DNA of 64,000 nucleotides, taken from positions 62,001 through 126,000 of the forward strand of contig CAVZAE010000012.1 of the NCBI GenBank assembly GCA_963773195.1, given 5' to 3'. A program made the position numbers and the translations under genes. The DNA is from CAIWHR01 sp963773195 (GTDB taxonomy: Bacteria > Pseudomonadota > Gammaproteobacteria > Burkholderiales > Casimicrobiaceae). The first letter of the stretch is position 1. Every line of letters begins with the position of its first letter. This document shows positions 54,927 through 64,000 of the stretch, piece after piece. The notes under the pieces were generated by a model. That model ran no database searches. It was not told the DNA's origin and was given only the letters and a program-made list of their open reading frames with translations.

Positions 54927-56345
54927 TCAGCGCGTAGCGTGCGCGACGATCACATCCGCAACGCAGGCCGTCAGCTTCTTCGCGTACGGCACGTGCAGGA
55001 ATTCATTCGGGCCGTGCGCGTTCGAATGCGGGCCGAGGACGCCGGTGATGACGAATTGCGCCGCCGGGAATCGTCGCCCCAACATCCCCATGAACGGGAT
55101 CGTTCCACCCTCGCCCATCGTCGCCGCGGGTTGACTGTAGTGCGAGCGTGACGCGGTATCGAGGGCTTCGGTGAGCCACGGCGCCGTCGGCGGTGCATTC
55201 CAGCCGGTGGCTGCCTGATCGGGTTCGAAGTGCACGACGGCGCCGTGCGGCGGATCGGCTTCGAGCAAACGCTGCAGGTCGGCGGTCGCCCCCTCGCCGT
55301 CGAGCGTCGGTGGAATCCGGAGCGAAAGCTTGAGCGACGTTCGCGGCCGCAGCACGTTGCCCGCGCTAGCGATCGGTGGCAAGCCGTCGGCGCCGATGAC
55401 GCTCAGCGCGGGGCGCCAAGTGCGGTTCAGGATCGCCTCGGCGCGGCCGCCCACCATTGGCTTCGTGCCTCCCGCGAACGGAAATTTGCGAATCACGAGC
55501 TCGCCCATGATGTCCGCCGCAGCGCGCGCCTGCTCGACGCGCTCGTCCGGGATCGGTACGTGGAACTCGGAGGGCAGGATGCGACCCGTCAGCGAATCCT
55601 CCAACCGGTCGAGCAGGTTCCGGGCGATCCGGAACGACGAGGGCACGATGCCGCTCGCGTCACCCGAGTGGACGCCTTCGGTGAGCACATCGACGGTCAG
55701 CGTACCGGCGGCGATGCCGCGCAGCGACGCTGTCGCCCAGAGGCGCTCGTAGTCGCCGCAACCGGAATCGAGGCCGATGACGAGGTCGACGTTGCCGAGA
55801 CGCGTCGCCAGATGCTCGAGATAGGCCGGCAGATCGTAGCTGCCCGATTCCTCGCAGGTCTCGATGATCCCTATGCACCGCGCGTGGGGAAGATTCCGCG
55901 CATCGAGCGCCGCGAGTGCCGCGAGCGAAGCGAACACCGCATATCCGTCGTCGGCGCCGCCGCGCCCGTAAAGCTTGCCGTCCTCGAAGCGCGGGATCCA
56001 GGGACCCGCAGCGGAGTGCCAACCGGTCATTTCCGGCTGCTTGTCCAGGTGGCCGTAGAGCACGACGGTGGAATCGCGGGCGCCTTTCCCCGATGCGGGT
56101 ACATCGAAAAACAGGAGGGGCGTGCGGCCCTTGAGCCGCACGATCTCGAGCTCGAGCCCGCGCACCTTCTGCCGGCGGACCCACGCCTCAGCGAGCGCGA
56201 TGACGCGATCGATGTGTCCATTCTTCTTCCAGTCCGGATCGAAGTGCGGCGATTTCGCAGGGATGCGAACGTAGTCGGTCAGCTGAGCGACGATCTCGTC
56301 GTCCCAGTGACGTGCGATGGCGGTGGCGAGGTCGGCGGCAGGCAC
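54927..56345 (-). CDS. M20/M28-family metallopeptidase (dipeptidase-like)
   Basis: The protein has 472 residues from GTG 56345, with GAGGAT about 6 bases upstream; the frame is open much further but without homology. Metal ligands are visible: VVLYGHLDKQP (His, with Asp), GRGGADDGYAVFASL (bridging Asp), IGIIETCEESGSYD (general-base Glu and ligand), VIGLDSGCGDY (Asp) and GVLGPHSNAHGPNEFLHVPY (His). The insert between has the dimerisation lid (LTVDVLTEGVHSGDASG). This is the CNDP-like M20 dipeptidase lineage, two-zinc or two-manganese. There is no signal peptide. Confidence 0.9.
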   Translation of the reverse strand: MPAADLATAIARHWDDEIVAQLTDYVRIPAKSPHFDPDWKKNGHIDRVIALAEAWVRRQKVRGLELEIVRLKGRTPLLFFDVPASGKGARDSTVVLYGHLDKQPEMTGWHSAAGPWIPRFEDGKLYGRGGADDGYAVFASLAALAALDARNLPHARCIGIIETCEESGSYDLPAYLEHLATRLGNVDLVIGLDSGCGDYERLWATASLRGIAAGTLTVDVLTEGVHSGDASGIVPSSFRIARNLLDRLEDSLTGRILPSEFHVPIPDERVEQARAAADIMGELVIRKFPFAGGTKPMVGGRAEAILNRTWRPALSVIGADGLPPIASAGNVLRPRTSLKLSLRIPPTLDGEGATADLQRLLEADPPHGAVVHFEPDQAATGWNAPPTAPWLTEALDTASRSHYSQPAATMGEGGTIPFMGMLGRRFPAAQFVITGVLGPHSNAHGPNEFLHVPYAKKLTACVADVIVAHATR

Positions 56346-56628
56346 GGGAAATCCTCGAGGAAGTGAACGCGAGAGTTTATACCGGTGGCGATCGCATCCT
56401 TCCGGGCTTCGCCACGATTGAACAAATGTTTTCGCATCATCGTCGTCTACAACATAGCAACGATTGCCATTGCCGCGAGACTGGAATACATTGCCGCACA
56501 GGGGAGCCGCGCCACGCCCAATCGGGCGCGCGATCTTCTGCAGTTTCGTTTCGGACCCCATCCGTCTTGCCGGGCAGCGCTCCGCATGAACGGGGCGTCT
56601 GTACAGCTCGACCAGGGCGGATGACAAG

Positions 56629-59600
56629 ATGAAGCAGAGGTTGATCCGGGTCCTCGCGCGCGTCGCACATCGCGCCGTCGGTCTGCCGCGTTGGCGGAGC
56701 ATTCTCCGTCGCGTCGTTGCGTCGTCCGCCGCGCTGCCGTGGCTTCTCGCTATCGGCATCGCAGGCGCGCAAGCGCCCGCGCCGCCGCAGGAATTCAGTC
56801 CGCAGGCGCTCGAGCAGATGCGGCTCCTCGATCTCGAGAAGGCATCGCTCGCGCCGCACCAGCAGAAGATCGACTCGCGGCTCCGCCGGATGCTCGACGC
56901 AGTCAGCGCGTCGCCCAAGTTCCCGGGTCTCGCCTCGATCGCCCATCCGATGCCGCAGAAGGACGGCACGATCGCGCTCGACATCGATACGTTCACGGGC
57001 AGCGATGTGAAGACGGTGATCAATGCAGTCGAGGCCGCGGGCGGCACCGTCGTCTACCCCTCGGTCGAATACAAGACGGTGCGGGCGCGCGTCGTTCCCG
57101 CGGCCATCGACGGTCTGGCGCAGCTCCCCGGCGTGCGTTTCATCACGCCGGCGCGCGAGGCGACCACGAACAAGATCAATACCTCGGAGGGCGACGTCAC
57201 GCACCGCGCTGCCGCCGCCCGCAGCTTTTTCGGCTACGACGGCGCCGGCGTCAAGGTGTGCGTGCTGTCCGATGGCGTGAGCTCGCTCGCAACGGTTGTA
57301 GGGACCGGCGACCTCCCGCCCGGCGTCGACGTGCTGCCGGGACAGGCGGGCTCGGGCGACGAAGGCACCGCGATGCTCGAGATCGTCCACGACCTCGCGC
57401 CCGGCTCGCCGCTGGGCTTCGCCACGGCGTTCAACGGCGAAGCGTCGTTCGCGGCCAACATCGTGGCGCTCAAGGACGCCGGCTGCAAGATCATCGTCGA
57501 CGACGTGTCGTACTTCGACGAGTCACCGTTCCAGGAAGGTCCGGTCGTCAATGCAGTGAACACGGTGACGGCGGCAGGCGTGCTCTATTTCTCGTCGGCC
57601 GCCAACTCGGGCAACAAGGACCACAACCAGTCGGGAACATGGGAAGGCAACTTCAGCGCGAACGGCACGATCGTGCTGCCGCCGTGCGCCAGCCCGACGT
57701 GCTCGCCGCCCTTCCCCGGGGGCACGTTCACCGTGCACAACTTCGGCGATGGCGGCAAGTCGATCGTGGCAACCACGTCATCGAGCAATCCGATCACGCT
57801 GCACTGGAACGATCCGTTTGGCGCGTCGGCGAACGACTACGACCTGTTCCTGATGGATGCGGGACTCACGACGATCCTCGACGCGTCGACCAACGTGCAG
57901 AGCGGCTTCCAGGATCCCTTCGAGATCATGGGCGGTGCCACCGCGGCGGGCGAGCGCATCGTCGTCGTCCAGCACGCGGGCGCCGCCAACCGGGTGATCA
58001 ATGTCGCGACCAACCGCGGCCGCCTCGACGCGACGCTCGCCACGGCCGGGAACGTCCGCGGCCACAACGGCAGCAATACGACGGTGAGCGTCGCCGCGAC
58101 GCCCGCGGCCAGCGCGTTCGGAGGGCCGCCCAACCCGACCGGTCCGTACCCGAACCCGTTCAACGCGACCAACAAGGCCGAGCTCTTCACCTCCGACGGC
58201 CCGCGACGCATGTATTTCGATTTCGCCGGTAATTTCCTGCCGGGCGCACCCGTCGGCAACTTCACCTATGCCGGCGGGGTGCTGCTCCAGAAGCCGGATC
58301 TCACCGCTGCCGACGGCGTGTCGACGTCAGCACCCGGTTTCTCCTCGTTCTACGGCACCTCGGCCGCGGCACCGCATGCCGCCGCGATCGCCGCTTTGGT
58401 CAAGGACGCGTTCCCGGCGATGACACCCGCTCAGCTCAAAGCGGCGCTGATGGGGTCGACGATCGACATCGAAGCCGCCGGCTGGGATCGCGTCACTGGC
58501 AACGGCATCGCGATGGCGTACGAGACGCTGCAGGCGCAGGGAGCCGTCGCGCACGCGAATATCACGCTGGGCACGGTCACGACGACGCAGGTCGCGGGCA
58601 ACGGCGACGCGTTCATCGATCCGGGCGAAGACTGGAAGTTCGACATCACGCTCGGCAACACGGGCGGTCTCACGGCCTACGGCATCGTGGCGACGCTGAC
58701 GAGCGTTACACCCGGCGTTGTCGTGACGTCCGGCCCCGTCGCCTATCCCAACATCGCTCCTGGCGGCAACGCGACCAACCCGGCGGGGACGCCGTTCCGC
58801 TTCAGCGTGACGACGGCCGCCGCCTGCGGAACGGTGGTCAACTTCACGCTCACCGTGGCCTTCGGCGGCGGTGCAGCGCCGTCGAACAGCTTCCCCATCA
58901 CCGTCACCACGGGCGGCGTCGGCGGCGCCTCGACGTTCACCTATTCGGGCCCGGTCGTTCCGATTCCGGATGGACTGGGGGCCGAGATCCCGGGTGCCAC
59001 CGCCACCGCCAATCTCGCAGTAGCCGGGCTGCCGGGGCCGGTCGGCAAGGTCGTCGTTCAAGTTCCTGGGCAGCGCGTGCACGGTCGGTCGCCGCGGGTG
59101 CGACGACCGTCGGCCTCGACCACAGCTTTGTTGGCGATCTGGTGATCAAGCTTGTCGCACCGGACGGCACGACGAATACGACGCTCGTCAATCGGATGGG
59201 AGGAGAACTCAACGGCGGCAACAACTTCTGCCAGACGACGCTCGACGACGCGAGTGCCGGCGCGAGCATCGACACGGTGAGCTCTGCGTCGAATCCCTTC
59301 ACCGGCAGTTTCAAGCCGTCGCAGCCGCTCGCGGCGCTCGTGGGCGCGAATGGCAACGGCACGTGGCAGCTCCAGGCGACCGACTACTTCAACACCGACA
59401 CCGGGCAGCATCCGCACCTGGTCGCTCGACATCCGCCCGCTCGCCTGCGCTGCAGTATCCAATCCCACGAACATCACCGCAACCAAGACGGTCACGGGCT
59501 CGTTCGTTCCGGGCGGCAGCGTCGATTACACCGTGACGCTGACCAACACCGGCACGGGGACGCAGATCGATAACCCGGGCGACGAGTTCACCGACACGCT

Positions 59601-60804
59601 GCCGCCGCAGCTCACGCTGCAGTCGGCCTCGGCGAGCTCGGGTACGATCACGCTCGCGGGCAGCACCGTCAAGTGGAATGGTTCGATCCCGGGCGGCGCC
59701 AGCGTCACCATCACGATCAACGCGAAGGTCAATGCGGGCACGACCGGAGTGACGGTCTCGAACCAGGGGACGGTCCATTTCGATCCGAGCCATTCGGGCA
59801 CCAACAGCAGCACCGTGTCGACCGACGATCCGGGTGTCGGCGGTGCGGCGAATCCGACGCAGTTCGTCGCCGTGGCAGCCGCGGGCCTGCCGCGAACGTT
59901 CGTAGCTTCGTACGGCATGAATACGAATCCATGCACGCTGACGGACCCGTGCCGCGACTTCGGGACGGCCCTCGCCGCGACGGTCCCCGACGGCGAGATC
60001 GCGGTCGTCGACGCCGCCGGCTACGGCTCCGTGATCATCGACAAGCCGGTGACGATCGTCGCGCCGCCGGGCGTCTACGCGGGCATTTCCGTGACGAGCG
60101 GCCATGGCATCGATGTCAATCCGGGCGCGGGCCGCGTCGTGCTGCGCGGACTGACGCTGACGGGCCTCGGCGGTGACTTCGGCGTCAACGTCATGTCCGG
60201 CGACGCGCTCTACCTCGAGAACTGCGTCATCCGCGGGTTCACCAACACCGGCCTGTATGCAGTCCCGTCGATGCAGACGACGGTGTTCGTCCGCGATTCG
60301 ACGCTCCGCGACAACGGTACGGGCGCGCTCTTCGGCAGCACGGCCGGCGCGTCGGGTCCGGCCCGCGCGATCGTCGAGCACAGCCGCTTCGAGAACAACG
60401 GCACCGGGATCGCGTTCTCGACCAGCAGCGCGACAGGCACGATCAGCGAGACCGCGATCATCGGCGGTACGTTCGGACTCCTGGTCAATCCGACGACGGC
60501 CGGCGCCTCTACAGCGGTGACCGTGCGCAAGTCGACGGTGACGAAGGCCGCCACGAGCGCCGTCCGGGTCGGCGGTGTGGCCGGAGCGACCGCTTCGGTC
60601 GCGCTCGCGCAGTCGCAGACGACGGAATCGGGCATCGGCATCGAGGCGTTGCTCGGGGGCACGGTCTACGTTTCCGGCACCGCGGTCGTGCGCAACACGA
60701 CGGGCGTGTCCGCACCGTCGGGCACCATCGTCTCGCTCGGCGACAACCAGCTCACCCGCAACGGAACCGATGGAACGTTCTCGACGACGCTGTCGAAACA
60801 ATGA
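56629..60804 (+). CDS. Giant secreted subtilase with P domain, DUF11 repeat and C-terminal beta-helix (three frameshifts)
   Basis: An N-terminal signal (LPWLLAIGIAGAQA) leads to an S8 peptidase: GVKVCVLSDGVSS (Asp215), GSGDEGTAMLEIVHDLAPGS, SSAANSGN, and YGTSAAAPHAAAIAAL (Ser578). The position of the usual catalytic His (HGT) is Glu245 (EGT). After about residue 800 the frame is broken by three one-base additions (near 59056, 59087 and 59406); beyond them lie a proprotein-convertase P domain (DLVIKLVAPDGT), a DUF11-type domain (TKTVTGSFVPGGSVDYTVTLTN) and a parallel beta-helix (TFVASYGMNTNPCTLTDPCRDF to NQLTRNGTDGTF). Read together it is about 1390 residues. If the breaks are real, the protease alone would end at 59145. 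Confidence 0.78.
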
Positions 60805-60831
60805 TCACGACCTAGAGCGCAGGAGAAACCT

Positions 60832-61842
60832 ATGTTCAAGCGTTATCTGCTCACCCCGTTGGCGCTGACGGCCATACTGGCGGGCGGGCTCGCCGGCGAA
60901 GCCTTAGCCGCTGCGCAGCGAACGTTCGTCGCATCGACCGGCGACGACGCCAACCCCTGCAGTCTGTCTTTGCCGTGTCGCGCATTTACTGCCGCGATCG
61001 CGCAGACGTTGACCGACGGCGAAGTGATCGTTCTCGACTCGGCCGGCTACGGCCCGGCGACGATCACCCAGCCCGTGTCGATCATCGCTCCGCCCGGGAT
61101 CTATGCCGGCATCTCGGTTACCGCGCTCACGCCCGGCGCCGGCATGACCGTCAATGCCGGCTCCGGTAAGGTCACGCTGCGCGGTCTAACGATCAACAAT
61201 ATCACCGGCGGCACCAGCGGCATCGCGTTCCTGTCGGGCACCTCGCTCTACGTCGACAACGTGATCGTCACCAATTTCCCGACCGCGGGCCTCGCGGCCA
61301 CGGTCGGCGCGTCGAGCAGCGTCATCGTCACCAATTCGATCTTCCGCGACAACGGGACCGGCGCCGTGTTCAACGCGAGCTCTGGAACACTGACGGTCGG
61401 CATCGAGAACACGCTGCTCGGCCGCAACACGACGGGGCTCGACTTCCGCGACGGGACCGTGGGAACCGTGCATTTCTCGACGGTCAGCGGCGGGTCCAAT
61501 GGGGTGGTCGTTGCGCCGCCCACAGGTGGCAAGACCGCCAATATCGAGCTGCGCGACAGCACGATCTCCGACAACGGCAACATCGGCGTCAGCGCGGCTC
61601 AAAGCGGCGCCGCGTCACCGGTGAACCTGGTGAGCGTCATCAGCTCGCAGGTCTCCGACAACCTGATCGGCATCCAGCTGAGCGGCGCCAACAGCTCGGC
61701 CTACGTGTCGGACAGTACCATCGTCCGCAACGTGACCGGGCTTAATGCGGTGTCCTCGGGAACGATCGTATCGGGGGGCGACAACCGCCTCGCCGCCAAC
61801 ACCTTCAACGGCGGCTTCACGTCGACCGTGCTCAAGCTCTGA
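60832..61842 (+). CDS. Secreted right-handed beta-helix protein
   Basis: The protein has 336 residues with AGGAGAAACCT before the ATG. It has a signal peptide (LLTPLALTAILAGGLAGEALA) and then repeats rich in Gly, Asn, Val and Thr typical of a pectate-lyase-like beta-helix. It is a clear paralogue of the end of the preceding gene: RTFVASTGDDANPCSLSLPCRAF versus the same pattern there, and VSIIAPPGIYAGISV versus VTIVAPPGVYAGISV. No catalytic residues can be assigned. It is 27 bases downstream of the subtilase gene and ends at a strong terminator. Confidence 0.8.
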   Translation: MFKRYLLTPLALTAILAGGLAGEALAAAQRTFVASTGDDANPCSLSLPCRAFTAAIAQTLTDGEVIVLDSAGYGPATITQPVSIIAPPGIYAGISVTALTPGAGMTVNAGSGKVTLRGLTINNITGGTSGIAFLSGTSLYVDNVIVTNFPTAGLAATVGASSSVIVTNSIFRDNGTGAVFNASSGTLTVGIENTLLGRNTTGLDFRDGTVGTVHFSTVSGGSNGVVVAPPTGGKTANIELRDSTISDNGNIGVSAAQSGAASPVNLVSVISSQVSDNLIGIQLSGANSSAYVSDSTIVRNVTGLNAVSSGTIVSGGDNRLAANTFNGGFTSTVLKL

Positions 61843-61870
61843 CGGCGCCAAGCGAAACTGCAGGTTCGAC

Positions 61871-61903
61871 AACGCCCGCGATGTCCTCGCGGGCGTTTTC
61901 TTT
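61871..61903 (+). terminator. Rho-independent terminator
   Basis: AACGCCCGCGA and TCGCGGGCGTT pair perfectly (11 bp) around TGTCC, followed by TTTTCTTT. It ends the subtilase/beta-helix transcript 28 bases after the stop. It is the best intrinsic terminator in the window. Confidence 0.85.
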
Positions 61904-61960
61904 GCGGCACACTACGTGACCGTTTCCCGCCGGTCTCGATGGTGACGGAACGCTGCCGCC

Positions 61961-63073
61961 TTACTTCAGCCCTTTGAGCAGGAACGCCGGGACCGGCTGC
62001 GAGTAGCCCTTGAGCGTGAGCGGGCCGACGGTCTCGAGCTCGACATCGTCGCCCAGGCCCGCTCGCGTGCGTCGGTCGATGAGGATCTGGCCGCCGTGCG
62101 CCTCGCCGCACAGACGGTCGGCCAGGTTCACTACGGTGCCGATGGCCGAATAGTCCTGGCGGCCTTCGAAACCGAATGCGCCGAGCGTCGCGTAGCCCTG
62201 CGCAATCCCGATGCCCAGATCGAGATCATGGCCGATCGCGAGCCACTGCTTCCGGAGCGGCACGAACTCCTTCTGCATCGCCAGCGCCATCGTCGCCGCG
62301 CGCCGCCCGGCCTGCGCCACCGGGAACGGATCGTTGAAAAAGATCAGGATGCCATCGCCGGCGAACCGGTCGATCGTCCCCTCGTGCGCGTTGGCGATCG
62401 CGCCCATCACCGCGTGATAGTCGGAGAGCACCGCCTGCACTTCCTCGGGCTCGGAGTGGTCGGTGAACGCGGTGAAGCCGCGCAAGTCGGCAAACACGTA
62501 GGAGATCTCGCGCCGGTGCGGCGCCAGGATCGAGCCGTCCCCCGCGGCGATGATGGCGTCGGCGACCTTGGGCGAGAAAAACCGCTTGAGCTGTGACAGC
62601 CGCTGCATCTGCGCGACCTGTTCAGCGACACGTTCCTCGAGCTTCGCGTTCCAGGCCTTGAGCTCGTCGGCCTGCCGCCGCACTTCGTCCTGCAGCGACT
62701 TGACGCGCAAAAGCGAGCGCACGCGCGCGATGAGCTCCGCCTGGTTGATGGGCTTCGACAGGAAATCGTCGGCGCCCGCCTCGATGCCCTTGACCCGCTC
62801 GCCCTGCGGATCGAGCGAGGTGACGAGCACCACCGGCAGGAGCGCCGTCGCCGGGTCTGCCCGAATGCGGCGGCAGACGTCGTAGCCCGAGAGCCCGGGC
62901 ATCATGACGTCGAGCAGCACGATGTCGGGCGGCGCGTTCGCGACCTGCGCGAGCGCCTCTTCGCCGTTCGCGGCCGTCGCGACGCCGAACCCTTTTACCG
63001 TGAGCAGGTCCGCGAGAAGCTTGACGTTGGCGGGGGTGTCGTCGACGACGAGCACCTTTGGAGCATCGCTCAT
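61961..63073 (-). CDS. Response regulator with class III adenylate/guanylate cyclase domain
   Basis: The protein has 370 residues. Residues 1-125 form a receiver domain with phospho-acceptor Asp55 (DIVLLDVMMPGLSG) and Lys in LSKPINQ. A coiled coil (125-165, LQDEVRRQADELKAWNAKLEERVAEQ) leads into a class III cyclase catalytic domain (SYVFADLRGFTAFTDHSE, DRFAGDGILIFFNDPFP, DYSAIGTVVNLADRLCG). The two metal-binding aspartates (FAD and GDG) are present. It would make cAMP (or cGMP) on phosphorylation. It overlaps the upstream regulator gene in ATGA. Confidence 0.9.
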   Translation of the reverse strand: MSDAPKVLVVDDTPANVKLLADLLTVKGFGVATAANGEEALAQVANAPPDIVLLDVMMPGLSGYDVCRRIRADPATALLPVVLVTSLDPQGERVKGIEAGADDFLSKPINQAELIARVRSLLRVKSLQDEVRRQADELKAWNAKLEERVAEQVAQMQRLSQLKRFFSPKVADAIIAAGDGSILAPHRREISYVFADLRGFTAFTDHSEPEEVQAVLSDYHAVMGAIANAHEGTIDRFAGDGILIFFNDPFPVAQAGRRAATMALAMQKEFVPLRKQWLAIGHDLDLGIGIAQGYATLGAFGFEGRQDYSAIGTVVNLADRLCGEAHGGQILIDRRTRAGLGDDVELETVGPLTLKGYSQPVPAFLLKGLK

Positions 63074-63444
63074 CGCCGTGGTGTCTCGAGGACCCGTTTA
63101 ACCGTCGTGATGAATTCTCGGATGTCGAGCGGCTTGCTCAGATAGGCGTCGAAGCCGGCCTCGGTGATGTGCTTGCGGTCCTGCTGCATCACGGAGGCCG
63201 TGACCGCGATCACGGGAATGTGCGCAGTCGCCGGATCGGCGCGCAACGCCTTCAGCGCATCGATCCCGCTCATCCCGGGCAACTGGATGTCCATGAGCAC
63301 GAGATCGGGCTTGCGCGAGGCCGCGAGGACGAGGCCGTCCTCCGCGGTGCCCGCCTCGACCGTCTCGTAGCCCTTCACCTGGAGCACGTCGCGCACAAGC
63401 TTCAGGTTCTTCTCATTGTCTTCGACGATCAGGACGAGGCTCAT
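63070..63444 (-). CDS. Single-domain response regulator (CheY/DivK-like)
   Basis: The protein has 124 residues consisting of a receiver domain only: acidic pair VEDNEKN, phospho-acceptor Asp52 in LVLMDIQLPGMSG, Thr/Ala in VIAVTASVM, and Lys in YLSKPLDI. It overlaps its neighbours by four bases on both sides, making a kinase-regulator-cyclase unit. It may act as an intermediate phosphate carrier. Confidence 0.9.
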   Translation of the reverse strand: MSLVLIVEDNEKNLKLVRDVLQVKGYETVEAGTAEDGLVLAASRKPDLVLMDIQLPGMSGIDALKALRADPATAHIPVIAVTASVMQQDRKHITEAGFDAYLSKPLDIREFITTVKRVLETPRR

Positions 63445-64000
63445 GATTTGACCGGAATGGTGAAGGTGAAGGTCGCGCCCTTGCCGAGCTCGCTCTCGAC
63501 CCAGATCCGCCCGCCGTGGAGCTCGACAATGCGGCGCGTCAGAGTGAGCCCGAGGCCCGTGCCTTCCTGCTTGTTCGTGTAGTGGCGCCCGACCTGGCGG
63601 AATTCCTCGAACACCGCCTCGTGGTCCTCTGGCGCGATGCCGATGCCGGTGTCACGCACCGCGATGACGATCGCATCGACCTCGCGTCGTGCCATCACGT
63701 CGACGCTACCTCCGTCCGGCGTGAACTTGACGGCGTTGGTGAGGAGGTTGACCAGGATCTGCTTGACTTTGCGCTCGTCGGCCGTCACCTCACCCAGCGT
63801 CGGCTCGATCGTCTTCCCGAGCGCAATGTTGTGCCGCTGCGCGCGCTCCCGGACCAGCGTCATCGCGTTCGCGAGCGCGGCGCCTACGTCAAATGTCGAC
63901 AGGTCGAGCTCCATCCGGCCCGCCTCGACCTTGGAGAGGTCGAGGATGTCGTTGATGAGGCCAAGCAGGTGCTTGCCGGACGAGTGGATGTCGCGCAGGT
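63441..64000 (-). CDS. Sensor histidine kinase, C-terminal part (runs off the window)
   Basis: Only about 186 residues are visible, starting in the dimerisation helix (LRDIHSSGKHLLGLINDILDLSKVEAG). The ATPase domain is complete: N box VNLLTNAVKFTPDGG, G1 VRDTGIGIAPED, F box FEEFRQVG, and G2 GTGLGLTLTRRIVELHGG. The phosphorylated His and sensor domains lie beyond the edge. It is probably the partner of the two receiver proteins that follow. Confidence 0.9.
   Translation of the reverse strand, partial: LRDIHSSGKHLLGLINDILDLSKVEAGRMELDLSTFDVGAALANAMTLVRERAQRHNIALGKTIEPTLGEVTADERKVKQILVNLLTNAVKFTPDGGSVDVMARREVDAIVIAVRDTGIGIAPEDHEAVFEEFRQVGRHYTNKQEGTGLGLTLTRRIVELHGGRIWVESELGKGATFTFTIPVKS

Noticed and set aside
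56385..56624. 79-codon frame between the M20 peptidase and the subtilase
   Set aside because: No ribosome site, no family resemblance, atypical composition; the region is more likely a divergent promoter region.
59896..59907. Further CGAACGTTCG palindrome as an SOS box
   Set aside because: It lies inside the coding sequence of the beta-helix (codons for R-T-F-V), far from any promoter, and lacks the four-base spacer form GAAC-N4-GTTC.

Overview
This window looks like chromosomal DNA of a high-GC betaproteobacterium (Burkholderiales/Nitrosomonadales-like), probably from a draft or metagenome-derived assembly. The evidence is the strong G/C bias at third codon positions and a run of genes in characteristic betaproteobacterial order: ompA <- -> gyrA, pheA, hisC, tyrA, aroA, cmk, rpsA, ihfB, lapA, lapB, pyrF, ugd, rfaE1, radA. 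I see no rRNA, tRNA, insertion sequence, prophage or CRISPR array.

Layout. 0-18 kb is a dense plus-strand housekeeping block: aromatic amino acid synthesis, S1/IHF, LPS assembly control, UMP synthesis, nucleotide-sugar and heptose synthesis, DNA repair, then kynureninase. 18.2-21 kb is a two-subunit molybdenum hydroxylase of isoquinoline 1-oxidoreductase type. 21-23 kb is a small accessory block of uncharacterised proteins. 23-29.5 kb is assimilatory sulfur metabolism: a CbiX chelatase divergent from cysI, a DUF934-cysH ORF, cysD, cysN and a TauE-type permease. 29.5-35.4 kb is mixed: Nudix CoA pyrophosphatase, lipoprotein, alpha/beta hydrolase, a PilZ-like conserved protein, an oxidoreductase with a cyclic-nucleotide-binding domain, and DUF2069. 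35.4-46.7 kb on the minus strand holds addB-like, addA-like, ribF, ileS, lspA and ispH; the last four are joined by 1-4 base overlaps. 46.8-54.8 kb holds small proteins, an aldo/keto reductase, a molybdopterin oxidoreductase, a patatin, and a lexA-type repressor divergent from a DnaQ/GIY-YIG nuclease. 54.9-61.9 kb holds an M20 peptidase, a very large secreted subtilase ending in a beta-helix, and a separate paralogue of that beta-helix. 62-64 kb is a two-component cluster: kinase, response regulator, response regulator-cyclase.

Two points stand out. First, the promoter of the lexA-type gene carries two GAAC-N4-GTTC boxes, one lying exactly in the spacer of a good sigma-70 promoter. These match the Gram-positive SOS box rather than the usual proteobacterial CTGT-N8-ACAG, and the divergent gene is an excision-nuclease fusion. 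Second, several conserved genes (18.3-20.3, 23.9-28.1, 30.0-31.4 and 59.05-59.41 kb) are broken by many single-base frame changes, mostly one extra base each. Every family motif survives in one frame or another, so this is more likely insertion-rich sequence error than gene decay. I annotate those genes over their full conceptual span.
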